A stretch of 11,425 nucleotides of DNA from RUG13409 sp045616985 (GCA_045616985.1 JAZLHU010000022.1:1-11425), one strand, 5' to 3'; counted from the first letter of the stretch, positions 1 through 5,876 are shown. Translations and numbers: made by a program. Notes: a model not told the origin generated them from the letters alone.

Positions 1-34
1 GGGGTCACAGGTTCGAGCCCTGTAACTCCCACCA
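1..34 (+). tRNA. 3' end of a tRNA gene, identity uncertain (possibly Val)
   Basis: This is the 3' part of a tRNA cut by the window edge. The T-arm (stem ACAGG/CCTGT, loop TTCGAGC at 12-18), the 3' acceptor strand AACTCCC (24-30), discriminator A and encoded CCA are visible, so the missing 5' strand should read about GGGAGTT. The anticodon lies outside the window. A Val tRNA just before Asp is common in Firmicutes, and the acceptor resembles clostridial Val tRNAs, but that identity is a guess. Confidence 0.85.
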
Positions 35-43
35 ATTTTTTTA

Positions 44-120
44 GGCCCGGTAGTTCAGTTGGTTAGAATGCCAGCCTGTCACGCTGGAGGTCACCGGTTC
101 GAGCCCGGTTCGGGTCGCCA
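44..120 (+). tRNA. tRNA-Asp (GTC)
   Basis: A complete 77-nt cloverleaf. The acceptor GGCCCGG pairs with TCGGGTC with G-T wobbles, the anticodon stem is CCAGC/GCTGG around a loop with GTC, and the T-loop is TTCGAGC. The discriminator is G, as expected for Asp, and CCA is encoded. It lies 9 nt after the preceding tRNA, so it belongs to the transcript entering from upstream of the window. Confidence 0.95.
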
Positions 121-146
121 TACTTTCTAAAACTTAATAAAATGTA

Positions 147-175
147 TTGACAAACAACGCAAAGCAGTTTATAAT
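147..175 (+). promoter_or_regulatory. Perfect-consensus sigma-A promoter for the tRNA cluster
   Basis: TTGACA at 147-152 and TATAAT at 170-175 are separated by exactly 17 nt, a full match to the housekeeping sigma consensus. An A/T-rich stretch lies just upstream (about 125-146) and could act as an UP element. Transcription should start near 182 and read the tRNAs from Gly(GCC) to Phe. No terminator is seen after tRNA-Asp, so read-through from upstream may add to expression. Confidence 0.88.
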
Positions 176-213
176 TCTTAACTGTTGACGCACAAAGGTC
201 AAACATGTTGCAT

Positions 214-288
214 GCGGAAGTGGCTCAGGGGTAGAGCATCGCCTTGCCAAGGCGAGGGTCGCGAGTTCGAATCTCGTCTTCCGCTCCA
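214..288 (+). tRNA. tRNA-Gly (GCC)
   Basis: A 75-nt cloverleaf with acceptor GCGGAAG/CTTCCGC, anticodon stem TCGCC/GGCGA around the loop TTGCCAA (anticodon at 246-248), discriminator T and encoded CCA. It is the first tRNA behind the consensus promoter. Confidence 0.96.
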
Positions 289-296
289 TTTTTTCT

Positions 297-370
297 GCGG
301 ATGTAGTTCAATGGTAGAACTCCAGCCTTCCAAGCTGGTAGCGTGAGTTCGATTCTCATCATCCGCTCCA
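297..370 (+). tRNA. tRNA-Gly (TCC)
   Basis: A 74-nt cloverleaf with acceptor GCGGATG/CATCCGC, anticodon stem CCAGC/GCTGG around the loop CTTCCAA, discriminator T and encoded CCA. It follows tRNA-Gly(GCC) by 8 nt. A small hairpin without a T tract (392-396 pairing with 404-408) lies in the 44-nt spacer before the next tRNA and may be a processing structure. Confidence 0.96.
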
Positions 371-414
371 ATATTTTGAAACTACTATATAGCCGATATC
401 GCTTCGGCAGATGT

Positions 415-491
415 GGGCTCATAGCTCAGCTGGATAGAGCAACGGCCTTCTAAGCCGTGTGTCGGGGGTTCGAATCCCTCTGGGCTCACCA
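415..491 (+). tRNA. tRNA-Arg (TCT)
   Basis: A 77-nt cloverleaf. The acceptor GGGCTCA pairs with TGGGCTC with two G-T wobbles, the anticodon stem is ACGGC/GCCGT around the loop CTTCTAA, the discriminator is A and CCA is encoded. Confidence 0.95.
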
Positions 492-496
492 TTTTT

Positions 497-571
497 AGGG
501 GTATAGCCAAGCGGTAAGGCAACGGGTTTTGATCCCGTCATTCGTAGGTTCAAATCCTGCTACCCCTGCCA
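497..571 (+). tRNA. tRNA-Gln (TTG)
   Basis: A 75-nt cloverleaf with acceptor AGGGGTA/TACCCCT, anticodon stem ACGGG/CCCGT around the loop TTTTGAT (anticodon TTG), discriminator G and encoded CCA. The first pair is A-U, a weak first pair as is usual in bacterial Gln tRNAs. Confidence 0.95.
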
Positions 572-579
572 ATGTATAG

Positions 580-655
580 GGTTCATTAGCTCAGGCGGTA
601 GAGCACTTGACTTTTAATCAAGGTGTCCCGAGTTCGAGTCTCGGATGAGCCACCA
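580..655 (+). tRNA. tRNA-Lys (TTT)
   Basis: A 76-nt cloverleaf. The acceptor GGTTCAT pairs with ATGAGCC (one T-G wobble), the anticodon stem is TTGA/TCAA-based around CTTTTAA, the T-arm is CCGAG/CTCGG, the discriminator is A and CCA is encoded. It starts 8 nt after tRNA-Gln. Confidence 0.95.
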
Positions 656-674
656 ATTTACTTTTTTAACATTC

Positions 675-763
675 GGAGAGGTGTCCGAGCGGTTTAAGGA
701 GCTAGTCTTGAAAACTAGTGACTCCGAAAGGGGCCGTGGGTTCGAATCCCACCCTCTCCGCCA
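675..763 (+). tRNA. tRNA-Ser (TGA)
   Basis: An 89-nt class II tRNA with a long variable arm (about 719-737). The acceptor is GGAGAGG/CCTCTCC, the anticodon stem CTAGT/ACTAG encloses CTTGAAA, the discriminator is G and CCA is encoded. Confidence 0.95.
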
Positions 764-789
764 CACATCTTCTGCTTATCTTTCAGCTT

Positions 790-881
790 GCAGAAGTACT
801 CAAGAGGCTGAAGAGGACGGTTTGCTAAACCGTTAGGGTTCGTATAGGGCCGCATGGGTTCGAATCCCATCTTCTGCGCCA
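790..881 (+). tRNA. tRNA-Ser (GCT)
   Basis: A 92-nt class II tRNA with a long variable arm. The acceptor is GCAGAAG/CTTCTGC, the anticodon stem ACGGT/ACCGT encloses TTGCTAA, the discriminator is G and CCA is encoded. The 10-mer CATCTTCTGC that forms its 3' acceptor region (868-877) also occurs upstream of the gene at 766-775. Confidence 0.95.
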
Positions 882-885
882 TTAC

Positions 886-961
886 AGGGGTATAGCTCAG
901 CTGGTAGAGCAGCGGTCTCCAAAACCGCGTGCCGAGGGTTCGATCCCTTCTGCCCCTGCCA
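886..961 (+). tRNA. tRNA-Trp (CCA)
   Basis: A 76-nt cloverleaf with acceptor AGGGGTA/TGCCCCT, anticodon stem GCGGT/ACCGC around CTCCAAA (anticodon CCA), discriminator G and encoded CCA. Confidence 0.95.
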
Positions 962-966
962 TTTTT

Positions 967-1043
967 CGGGGTGTAGCGCAGCTTGGTAGCGCACCTGGTT
1001 TGGGACCAGGGTGCCGCACGTTCGAATCGTGTCACCCCGACCA
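967..1043 (+). tRNA. tRNA-Pro (TGG)
   Basis: A 77-nt cloverleaf. The acceptor is CGGGGTG/CACCCCG, so its first pair C1-G72 fits Pro. The anticodon stem CCTGG/CCAGG encloses TTTGGGA, the discriminator is A and CCA is encoded. Confidence 0.95.
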
Positions 1044-1058
1044 CATTGTTTATCGGAT

Positions 1059-1135
1059 GGGCCTTTAGCTCAGTTGGTTAGAGCGTCCGGCTCATAACCG
1101 GCAGGTCCCGGGTTCAAGTCCCTGAAGGCCCACCA
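1059..1135 (+). tRNA. tRNA with CAT anticodon (Ile2, or elongator Met)
   Basis: A 77-nt tRNA with acceptor GGGCCTT/AAGGCCC, loop CTCATAA, discriminator A and encoded CCA. The perfect G1-C72 pair rules out the initiator, which has a C-A mismatch there. The CTCATAA loop and the C4-G69/C5-G68 acceptor pairs resemble tRNA-Ile2, whose C34 is changed to lysidine by TilS, but elongator Met cannot be excluded. Two stem positions do not pair: U27 with C43 in the anticodon stem and C50 with U64 in the T-stem. Confidence 0.88.
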
Positions 1136-1157
1136 TAAAATTTTAAATCACAAATAT

Positions 1158-1233
1158 GGCCAGTTAGCTCAGTTGGTAGAGCAGTAGACTGAAAATTTAC
1201 GTGTGCTTGGTTCGATTCCGAGACTGGCCACCA
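1158..1233 (+). tRNA. tRNA-Phe (GAA)
   Basis: A 76-nt cloverleaf with acceptor GGCCAGT/ACTGGCC, anticodon stem GTAGA/TTTAC (one G-T wobble) around CTGAAAA, discriminator A and encoded CCA. It is the last tRNA of the cluster and is followed directly by a terminator. Confidence 0.95.
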
Positions 1234-1235
1234 CA

Positions 1236-1263
1236 AAACCTGATGTAACTCATCGGGTTTTTT
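1236..1263 (+). terminator. Intrinsic terminator of the tRNA cluster
   Basis: AAACCTGATG pairs with CATCGGGTTT (one T-G wobble) around the loop TAACT, and the stem runs into a tract of T residues. It lies 2 nt after the CCA of tRNA-Phe. Confidence 0.9.
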
Positions 1264-1318
1264 GTTTCTGTGCAAGCGTCGTACATGCAGAATTAAGATG
1301 ATTGAAAAGTATTAAAAT

Positions 1319-2233
1319 ATGGATTTTAACGGATTGCATTACAATTCAATAGCAACTTACCTTAAGAGACAATTTGGCTGCAGGGTGGTAAAACTAAGTC
1401 TTGACGGCCATTTTACCTGTCCGAACAGGGATGGTGCGTGCGGATACGGCGGCTGCAGCTTCTGCGGAGAGGATGGCTCCGGTGCTTTTGCAGGCACAAT
1501 CGAAGGACAGATAAGGAATTTGTCTTCAAAATGGACCGGAGATGATGAACAGGTAAAGTACATTGCTTATTTTCAAAATCATACAAACACCTATGCTCCG
1601 GTAGAATATTTAAGAAAAATCTGGGACGAGGCTTTAAGCCGGTCGGATATTGTCGGAATTGCCATTGCAACCAGACCCGACTGTCTTGGCAGTGACGTTC
1701 TTGATCTTCTTGATGAGTTTAATAAAAAGACGTTTTTATGGGTTGAGCTCGGGCTTCAGACTGCAAATGAAAAAACGGCGGCAGCCTTTAATCGCGGCTA
1801 CGAAAACGAAGTATTTGAGCTTGCAATGAATAACTTGTCCAAGAGGGGAATAAAGACTGTGATACACCTTATTTTGGGTCTTCCCGGCGATGATAAAGCT
1901 CAAATGCTGGCCTCGGCATCGTATGCGTGCAGCTTTGACCCCTTCGGAATCAAGCTTCATATGCTCCATTTGATGAGTGACACAAAAATGGGTCAAGAAT
2001 ACGAAAAATCCCCGTGGATGCTGTTATCAAAAGAAGAATACATAAATATAATTTGTTCTATACTTGAAAATGTACCGAAAAATATTACTATACACAGATT
2101 AACCGGTGATGCTCCCTCTGAAAAGCTTATAGCACCGCTTTGGACAAAGAATAAGCATGCGGTTTTAAACGGTATTCAGCAGGAATTTAAGAAACGAGGG
2201 ACGTATCAGGGTGTATCAAGAAATTCAGGATAG
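1319..2233 (+). CDS. ytqA: Radical SAM protein, YtqA/YhcC (TIGR01212) family; probable tRNA wobble-uridine modification enzyme
   Basis: The protein has 304 residues, about the family's usual length. Near the N-terminus C34, C46 and C49 form a C-x11-C-x2-C motif inside FTCPNRDG...GGCSFC; in radical SAM enzymes these bind the [4Fe-4S] cluster that cleaves S-adenosylmethionine. Further family marks are KYIAYFQNHTNTYAPVE, GIAIATRPDCL, WVELGLQT and, near the end, IHRLTGDAP and KRGTYQG. The B. subtilis homologue YtqA has been reported (as MnmL, recalled from literature) to act with YtqB/MnmM in making mnm5-type wobble uridines. No ytqB-like partner is visible here. The start is ATG 1319: the in-frame ATG at 1298 hits a stop five codons later. 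No convincing Shine-Dalgarno or promoter precedes it, so translation may be weak. It lies directly after the tRNA terminator and converges on the asparaginase gene with a 26-nt gap and no clear terminator. Confidence 0.9.
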   Translation: MDFNGLHYNSIATYLKRQFGCRVVKLSLDGHFTCPNRDGACGYGGCSFCGEDGSGAFAGTIEGQIRNLSSKWTGDDEQVKYIAYFQNHTNTYAPVEYLRKIWDEALSRSDIVGIAIATRPDCLGSDVLDLLDEFNKKTFLWVELGLQTANEKTAAAFNRGYENEVFELAMNNLSKRGIKTVIHLILGLPGDDKAQMLASASYACSFDPFGIKLHMLHLMSDTKMGQEYEKSPWMLLSKEEYINIICSILENVPKNITIHRLTGDAPSEKLIAPLWTKNKHAVLNGIQQEFKKRGTYQGVSRNSG

Positions 2234-2259
2234 ATGTTAAAAACTGATTTGCCTGCGGA

Positions 2260-3255
2260 TTAATCTTTATACAAAATATCGTGATAAACAGTTGTGTAGA
2301 AAAGTTTTTCCGCATCTTCATATTTATCTGTTTGACCTAAAATCCACATCAACTTTGTAAATGCAGCTTCTGTTGTCATATCGTGAGCTTCCAGAATATT
2401 GAGGCGATTTTTAAGCTGTGTACCTACTTTGTATACGCTTAAATTGCTGCCTTCGCTCGGGACCTGAGTTGTCATTACAACAAGCTTTCCGAGCTCAACA
2501 GCTCTTTTGACCTGTTCAAAAAAGCCTGAGTATTCCGGAAGACCGCCAACGCCGAAGCTTTCAATGATCAGTCCGTCATATTGGTCAATAATATACTTAA
2601 GAATGTCATTTCTCATGCCCGGAACAAATTTAATCAAGCCAACGTTTGGATTGAGGTATGAGTAGAATATTGGTTTTTCTGGCATTTTGTCGAAAATAAA
2701 GCGTGCTATTCTGCCGTCCTGTATTCTTGCCATCTCCGGGAAGTTGATGCTTCCGAATGCGCCAAAGCTTTTGGAGAAATTTTTTCTGGCTCTTGTTCCG
2801 CAGATTACCGATCCGAAGAATACAATTTGTACGCCATAGCTGTTATCATCGGCTGCAACAATAAAAGCATCGGTCAGATTTCTTATTGCATCAGAGCCTG
2901 TTTCATCTATGGGTTTTTGTGCACCTGTTAATACAACCGGCTTTTTGCTGTTCTGGACCAGGTAGCTTAGTGCAGCGGCTGTATATGCCAGAGTATCTGT
3001 TCCGTGCGAAATTACAAAACCATCGTATTTATTGTAGTTTTCAGCTATTGCATCTGCAATCATTATCCAATGAGCAGGACGAATATTTGTGCTGTCAAGA
3101 CTTAATAACTGAATACAATCAACAGTGCAGTATTTTGCAATATCCGGGCAATATTTTAACAGCTCCTTTGCTGCAATTGCAGGACTTAATCCTTCACCGC
3201 TGTTCCGGGAACTTATTGTTCCGCCTGTTCCGATATGTAAAATTTTTTTCATCAT
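2260..3255 (-). CDS. ansA: Type I (cytoplasmic) L-asparaginase
   Basis: The enzyme hydrolyses L-asparagine to aspartate and ammonia. The 331 residues carry the two family signatures: GTGGTIS at the N-terminus with nucleophile Thr10, and SHGTDTLAYT with Thr86-Asp87. Ser55 of LDSTN is the probable substrate-binding Ser, and Lys158 in GTRARKNFSK completes the Thr-Asp-Lys triad. No signal peptide is present, so it is the cytoplasmic type, not the secreted high-affinity type II. GGGAG (3264-3268, read on the minus strand) ends 8 nt before the first ATG, which supports start 3255 rather than the adjacent second ATG. The gene is monocistronic, divergent from the AlkD operon and convergent with ytqA. 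Its product aspartate is the substrate of LysC encoded downstream, but the two genes are not co-transcribed. Confidence 0.95.
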   Translation of the reverse strand: MMKKILHIGTGGTISSRNSGEGLSPAIAAKELLKYCPDIAKYCTVDCIQLLSLDSTNIRPAHWIMIADAIAENYNKYDGFVISHGTDTLAYTAAALSYLVQNSKKPVVLTGAQKPIDETGSDAIRNLTDAFIVAADDNSYGVQIVFFGSVICGTRARKNFSKSFGAFGSINFPEMARIQDGRIARFIFDKMPEKPIFYSYLNPNVGLIKFVPGMRNDILKYIIDQYDGLIIESFGVGGLPEYSGFFEQVKRAVELGKLVVMTTQVPSEGSNLSVYKVGTQLKNRLNILEAHDMTTEAAFTKLMWILGQTDKYEDAEKLFYTTVYHDILYKD

Positions 3256-3341
3256 ATTTGTTACTCCCGTTAAACTTATAACCTGCGCCTCAGATCAAAT
3301 TCAAGCGTGCATGATTTGACTCCCCGGCTTCGATTATAAGT

Positions 3342-3350
3342 ATTATATCA
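3342..3350 (-). promoter_or_regulatory. Possible extended -10 promoter for the asparaginase gene
   Basis: Read on the minus strand, TGATATAAT fits the extended -10 form TGnTATAAT, with no recognisable -35. Transcription would start near 3335, giving a leader of about 80 nt. A second candidate lies closer to the gene: TTGAAT (3304-3299) and TATAAG (3280-3275), spaced 18 nt. The sequence alone does not decide between them. Confidence 0.4.
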
Positions 3351-3354
3351 CTTA

Positions 3355-3363
3355 TGTTATAAT
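3355..3363 (+). promoter_or_regulatory. Possible extended -10 promoter for the alkD operon
   Basis: TGTTATAAT is an exact extended -10 (TGnTATAAT) without a good -35. Start of transcription near 3370 would give a leader of about 84 nt before the AlkD-like gene. It lies only 4 nt from the opposing extended -10 facing the asparaginase gene, so the two promoters would overlap. Confidence 0.42.
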
Positions 3364-3453
3364 ATATTTGTTAATACACATGAAAATATTCAGTCACGGT
3401 ATCCGTACTAAGCTGAGGTATAAGAACCATTATGAAAGAGTTTAAGGTGACTT

Positions 3454-4134
3454 ATGAATAAAATTCAAAAAATGCTATTTGAATTACGCGATGAGAAGTA
3501 TGCAAAATTTCAGGCAAAGCTTACGCCGACTGTAGACCCAAAGCTTTTTATAGGAGTTCGGGTCCCGGACGTAAGAAAGCTTGCAAAGGAGCTTAAGGAT
3601 AATCCGATAGTCCCTAAGTTTTTGAAAGACCTTCCTCATAAATACTATGATGAAAATATGCTGCATGGGTTGCTCATTTCCGAAATTAAAGATTACGACA
3701 AAGCAGTTAAGGAAACGGATCTGTTTCTTCCGTATGTAGATAACTGGGCAGTATGTGACATTATGTCTCCTAAGGTTTTTAAAAAACACAGGGGAGAACT
3801 AATCGAAAAAATAAAGATATGGACTTCTTCGTCTGATACTTATACAATAAGATTCGGTGTTGAGATGCTTATGAGCCATTATCTTGATGACGATTTTAAG
3901 TCTGATTATCTAAAGATCCCGGCATCAGTAGTCAGCACGGAATACTATGTGAATATGATGATAGCCTGGTTCTTTGCAACCGCACTGACAAAACAATGGG
4001 ATGCAGCTATTCCATATATTGAAAAGCGTAGGCTTGAAAAGTGGACGCACAACAAAACCATTCAGAAAGCTATTGAAAGTTACAGAGTAAGTGATGAGCA
4101 AAAAACATATTTAAGAACACTTAAGAGAGGTTAA
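3454..4134 (+). CDS. alkD: AlkD-like DNA alkylation repair protein (HEAT-like repeats)
   Basis: The 226-residue protein belongs to the DNA_alkylation family (PF08713), helical HEAT-like repeat proteins that excise alkylated purines such as N3- or N7-alkyl bases without flipping the base. Marks are VRVPDVRKLAKEL near the N-terminus, DNWAVCD (W98, D102), IRFGVEMLM (R133), and AWFFATALTKQWD (W172) followed by HNKTIQKAIESYR. In Bacillus cereus AlkD the residues contacting the lesion are W109, D113, R148 and W187. Here the W-to-D spacing (4) and the R-to-W spacing (39) are the same, so the active site appears intact. AAGGTGA at 3444-3450 serves as the ribosome binding site. It is the first gene of an operon: 12 nt separate it from the next, functionally unrelated membrane gene. 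Confidence 0.9.
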   Translation: MNKIQKMLFELRDEKYAKFQAKLTPTVDPKLFIGVRVPDVRKLAKELKDNPIVPKFLKDLPHKYYDENMLHGLLISEIKDYDKAVKETDLFLPYVDNWAVCDIMSPKVFKKHRGELIEKIKIWTSSSDTYTIRFGVEMLMSHYLDDDFKSDYLKIPASVVSTEYYVNMMIAWFFATALTKQWDAAIPYIEKRRLEKWTHNKTIQKAIESYRVSDEQKTYLRTLKRG

Positions 4135-4146
4135 AGCAAATTAAAT

Positions 4147-4815
4147 ATGGAAAAGATAACAATCTTTTGTACTGCCCTTGCAGCGGCAATTTCTCTCTTT
4201 GCCTTTGCGCACGGCGCTGTAAAACTGTTTAAAAAAGGAAAACCTTTATACTGCCAGATTATTATGTGGGCAGTCGGTTGTTATTCTCTGCAATGCATAG
4301 AAAACTGCGTTGTGTATATTAGCGGAGATTTCAGCGACAGAGGAATAATCGGGCAGATTGCCATGTGCGGCTTTTGCATTGCGCTATTGTCGGCTAATTA
4401 CGGAACATTAGACAACATAGTTGATGACAGAAGTCAAAATAATGGTAAGTACAGAAGGCTTGCATTAATCGCTCCGGCAGTATATGGCATTGCATCGTTT
4501 GCTGCTCTTTCACATATTTTCCCTATGTATAATTTTGCTGCGGTTGTGTATAGTATTTCTTTGCCTTCAATGGCAGCAGCAGCATATTTTAACCTTAAGC
4601 ATCTGTTGCTCCCAAAGGATGAACTCGGATTTTTATCCTGCACAAGAGTTTGCAATATAATCTGCCTGGTTTTTTATGCGTGTGCGATTTTATTGGTACT
4701 TATCTATGGGCGTGTCAGCGACACTGTAGGTAATCTGCTTAATGTTATCCTGTCAGTTCTTGTACTGGCACTTACATTAGCAACTGAGAAAGGAGAAAGG
4801 TCATGGCCAATCTGA
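4147..4815 (+). CDS. Unrecognised cysteine-rich membrane protein, about seven membrane segments
   Basis: I do not recognise a family for this 222-residue protein. Hydrophobic segments fall at about residues 4-24, 36-58, 68-88, 105-125, 128-148, 165-188 and 193-213, so it is an integral membrane protein. It has no long soluble domain; the largest loop (about 89-104) is polar (DDRSQNNGKYRR). Eleven cysteines (8, 36, 45, 50, 54, 74, 77, 165, 169, 173, 179) lie mostly within or next to membrane segments, which is unusual. The start ATG 4147 lies 12 nt after alkD. A GAGAGG stretch at 4125-4130 is about 16 nt away, so the ribosome binding site is poor, and translation may depend on coupling to alkD. 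Its last 13 nt overlap the PrsW-like gene, which suggests the two products work together. Confidence 0.8.
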   Translation: MEKITIFCTALAAAISLFAFAHGAVKLFKKGKPLYCQIIMWAVGCYSLQCIENCVVYISGDFSDRGIIGQIAMCGFCIALLSANYGTLDNIVDDRSQNNGKYRRLALIAPAVYGIASFAALSHIFPMYNFAAVVYSISLPSMAAAAYFNLKHLLLPKDELGFLSCTRVCNIICLVFYACAILLVLIYGRVSDTVGNLLNVILSVLVLALTLATEKGERSWPI

Positions 4816-5432
4816 ATCTTTTCCTCTTTATCAGTATTGTAATTCCATTGTGCATGCTTCTTATTCTGGTAACAGGGAAATCCAGAAGGCTTGTGCTGTT
4901 CTTTATTTTCGGTATAACAACATGTCTGTTTTGCGGAGAGCTGAATGGTATTTTGGTGAACTTTTTTGATTCAATAACATATTTCACGGTTAATATTTCG
5001 CCGATTACAGAAGAGTTATGCAAGGCTTTGCCTGTCATAATATATGCATTTTTATATAAGCCTCAGCGCCAGCAGCTTTTGGAATGCGGTGTGGCAGTTG
5101 GAATTGGCTTTGCGGTTCTTGAAAATGCATTTGTTCTTGCAGGCAATGCCGGATCTATAACAATTGGTCTTGCTGTTGCCAGAGGAATAGGCGCCGGAAT
5201 GATGCATGGCTTATGTCAGGCAGCCGTTGCTTATGGTTTGAGTTATATTACGCAGTATAGGAAATTATTCTATACAGGTACTATTACATTTTTATGTGTT
5301 GCAATTGTATATCATTCGATATATAACTGTCTTGTACAGTCAGCTTTTTACTGGGCCGCATATTCGCTGACATTGGGAACGGTAATGCTGATTATATTTC
5401 GTATGTATATTGTGAAGGAGAATTTATCATGA
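4803..5432 (+). CDS. PrsW-like intramembrane protease
   Basis: The 209-residue protein is nearly all membrane helices and carries the PrsW-family motifs in order: EELCK (E70-E71, K74, the EExxK motif), FAVLEN (E107-N108), the conserved histidine of MMHGLCQA (H135), and a second histidine in YHSIYN (H171). In this superfamily, which includes PrsW and the CAAX/CPBP proteases, the glutamates and histidines form the intramembrane active site. B. subtilis PrsW makes the first cut in the anti-sigma factor RsiW. No sigma/anti-sigma pair is present here. AAGGAG (4790-4795) lies 7 nt before ATG 4803, inside the preceding gene, so this gene is well translated and coupled. Its stop overlaps the start of the next gene as ATGA. 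The protease fold is a confident call; activity and substrate are inferred. Confidence 0.85.
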   Translation: MANLNLFLFISIVIPLCMLLILVTGKSRRLVLFFIFGITTCLFCGELNGILVNFFDSITYFTVNISPITEELCKALPVIIYAFLYKPQRQQLLECGVAVGIGFAVLENAFVLAGNAGSITIGLAVARGIGAGMMHGLCQAAVAYGLSYITQYRKLFYTGTITFLCVAIVYHSIYNCLVQSAFYWAAYSLTLGTVMLIIFRMYIVKENLS

Positions 5433-5806
5433 AAAAGCATATTGCATTTATTTTGCTTATCGCAATGGTTTTGGCTTTTGCATTTTCAGTGTCAACCATT
5501 TATGCAAAAAGTGCTGCTGAGGTTGTAAAAGACTTTCTAAAAAGTAAAATAGTATTTGATGATTTTACAAAATTCAAAGAAGCGGTCGATACCGGTGACG
5601 GAGCAAAGATTTTCATGTGCATCCTTGAAATATATCCGGATTTTGTAGAGGAAATGAAGATATGCAGCAACGATACTGCAGATTCAAGCACAGCAACAAT
5701 AATCACAACTGCTAATCCAATGATTGTTACCGGTGTTGGCGGTGTTGTTCTTGGAGTTGTCGGAACACTGATTGTCGTAAGCATAAAGAAAAAGAGATCC
5801 GTATAA
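5429..5806 (+). CDS. Small secreted protein with C-terminal membrane anchor, unknown function
   Basis: The 125-residue protein has a basic N-terminus and a hydrophobic stretch (residues 5-23) ending in TIYA, a likely signal peptide with cleavage after A26. An exported domain of about 55 residues with two cysteines (C64, C79) follows, then a Ser/Thr/Asn-rich linker (80-96), a Gly/Val-rich membrane segment (about 97-118, VTGVGGVVLGVVGTL) and a basic tail KKKRSV. This is type I topology with the tail in the cytoplasm. I recognise no domain. The ATG overlaps the stop of the PrsW-like gene (ATGA) and has AAGGAG at 5415-5420, so the two are made together. A single-pass protein next to an intramembrane protease is a reasonable substrate candidate, but this is inference. 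It is the last gene before a terminator. Confidence 0.82.
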   Translation: MKKHIAFILLIAMVLAFAFSVSTIYAKSAAEVVKDFLKSKIVFDDFTKFKEAVDTGDGAKIFMCILEIYPDFVEEMKICSNDTADSSTATIITTANPMIVTGVGGVVLGVVGTLIVVSIKKKRSV

Positions 5807-5847
5807 TAACAAGCAATTTTTACTGCTCAGACTTGTTAAAGACACTT

Positions 5848-5876
5848 AAAGAGCTTGATTGACAAGCTCTTTATTT
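5848..5876 (+). terminator. Intrinsic terminator after the alkD/PrsW operon
   Basis: AAAGAGCTTG (5848-5857) pairs perfectly with CAAGCTCTTT (5863-5872) around a 5-nt loop; the sequence then runs on as ATTTTAG. The A/T pairs at the base give U-rich 3' ends on both strands, so it may also work in reverse. Its loop and 3' arm contain the -35 box of the lysC promoter. Confidence 0.8.

Noticed and set aside
225..1044. Open reading frames overlapping the tRNA cluster on both strands (225-422, 645-836, 715-1044)
   Set aside because: They are translations of tRNA genes and give the well-known artefact peptides such as GIRTHGP and EIRTRDPRLGK. The tRNAs account fully for the sequence.
1264..1318. Promoter or ribosome binding site for ytqA
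   Set aside because: No -35/-10 pair at acceptable spacing and no AGGAG-like sequence could be found; the ATG at 1298 stops after five codons.
2234..2259. Shared terminator between the converging ytqA and ansA genes
   Set aside because: The 26-nt gap contains no convincing stem with a T tract on either strand.
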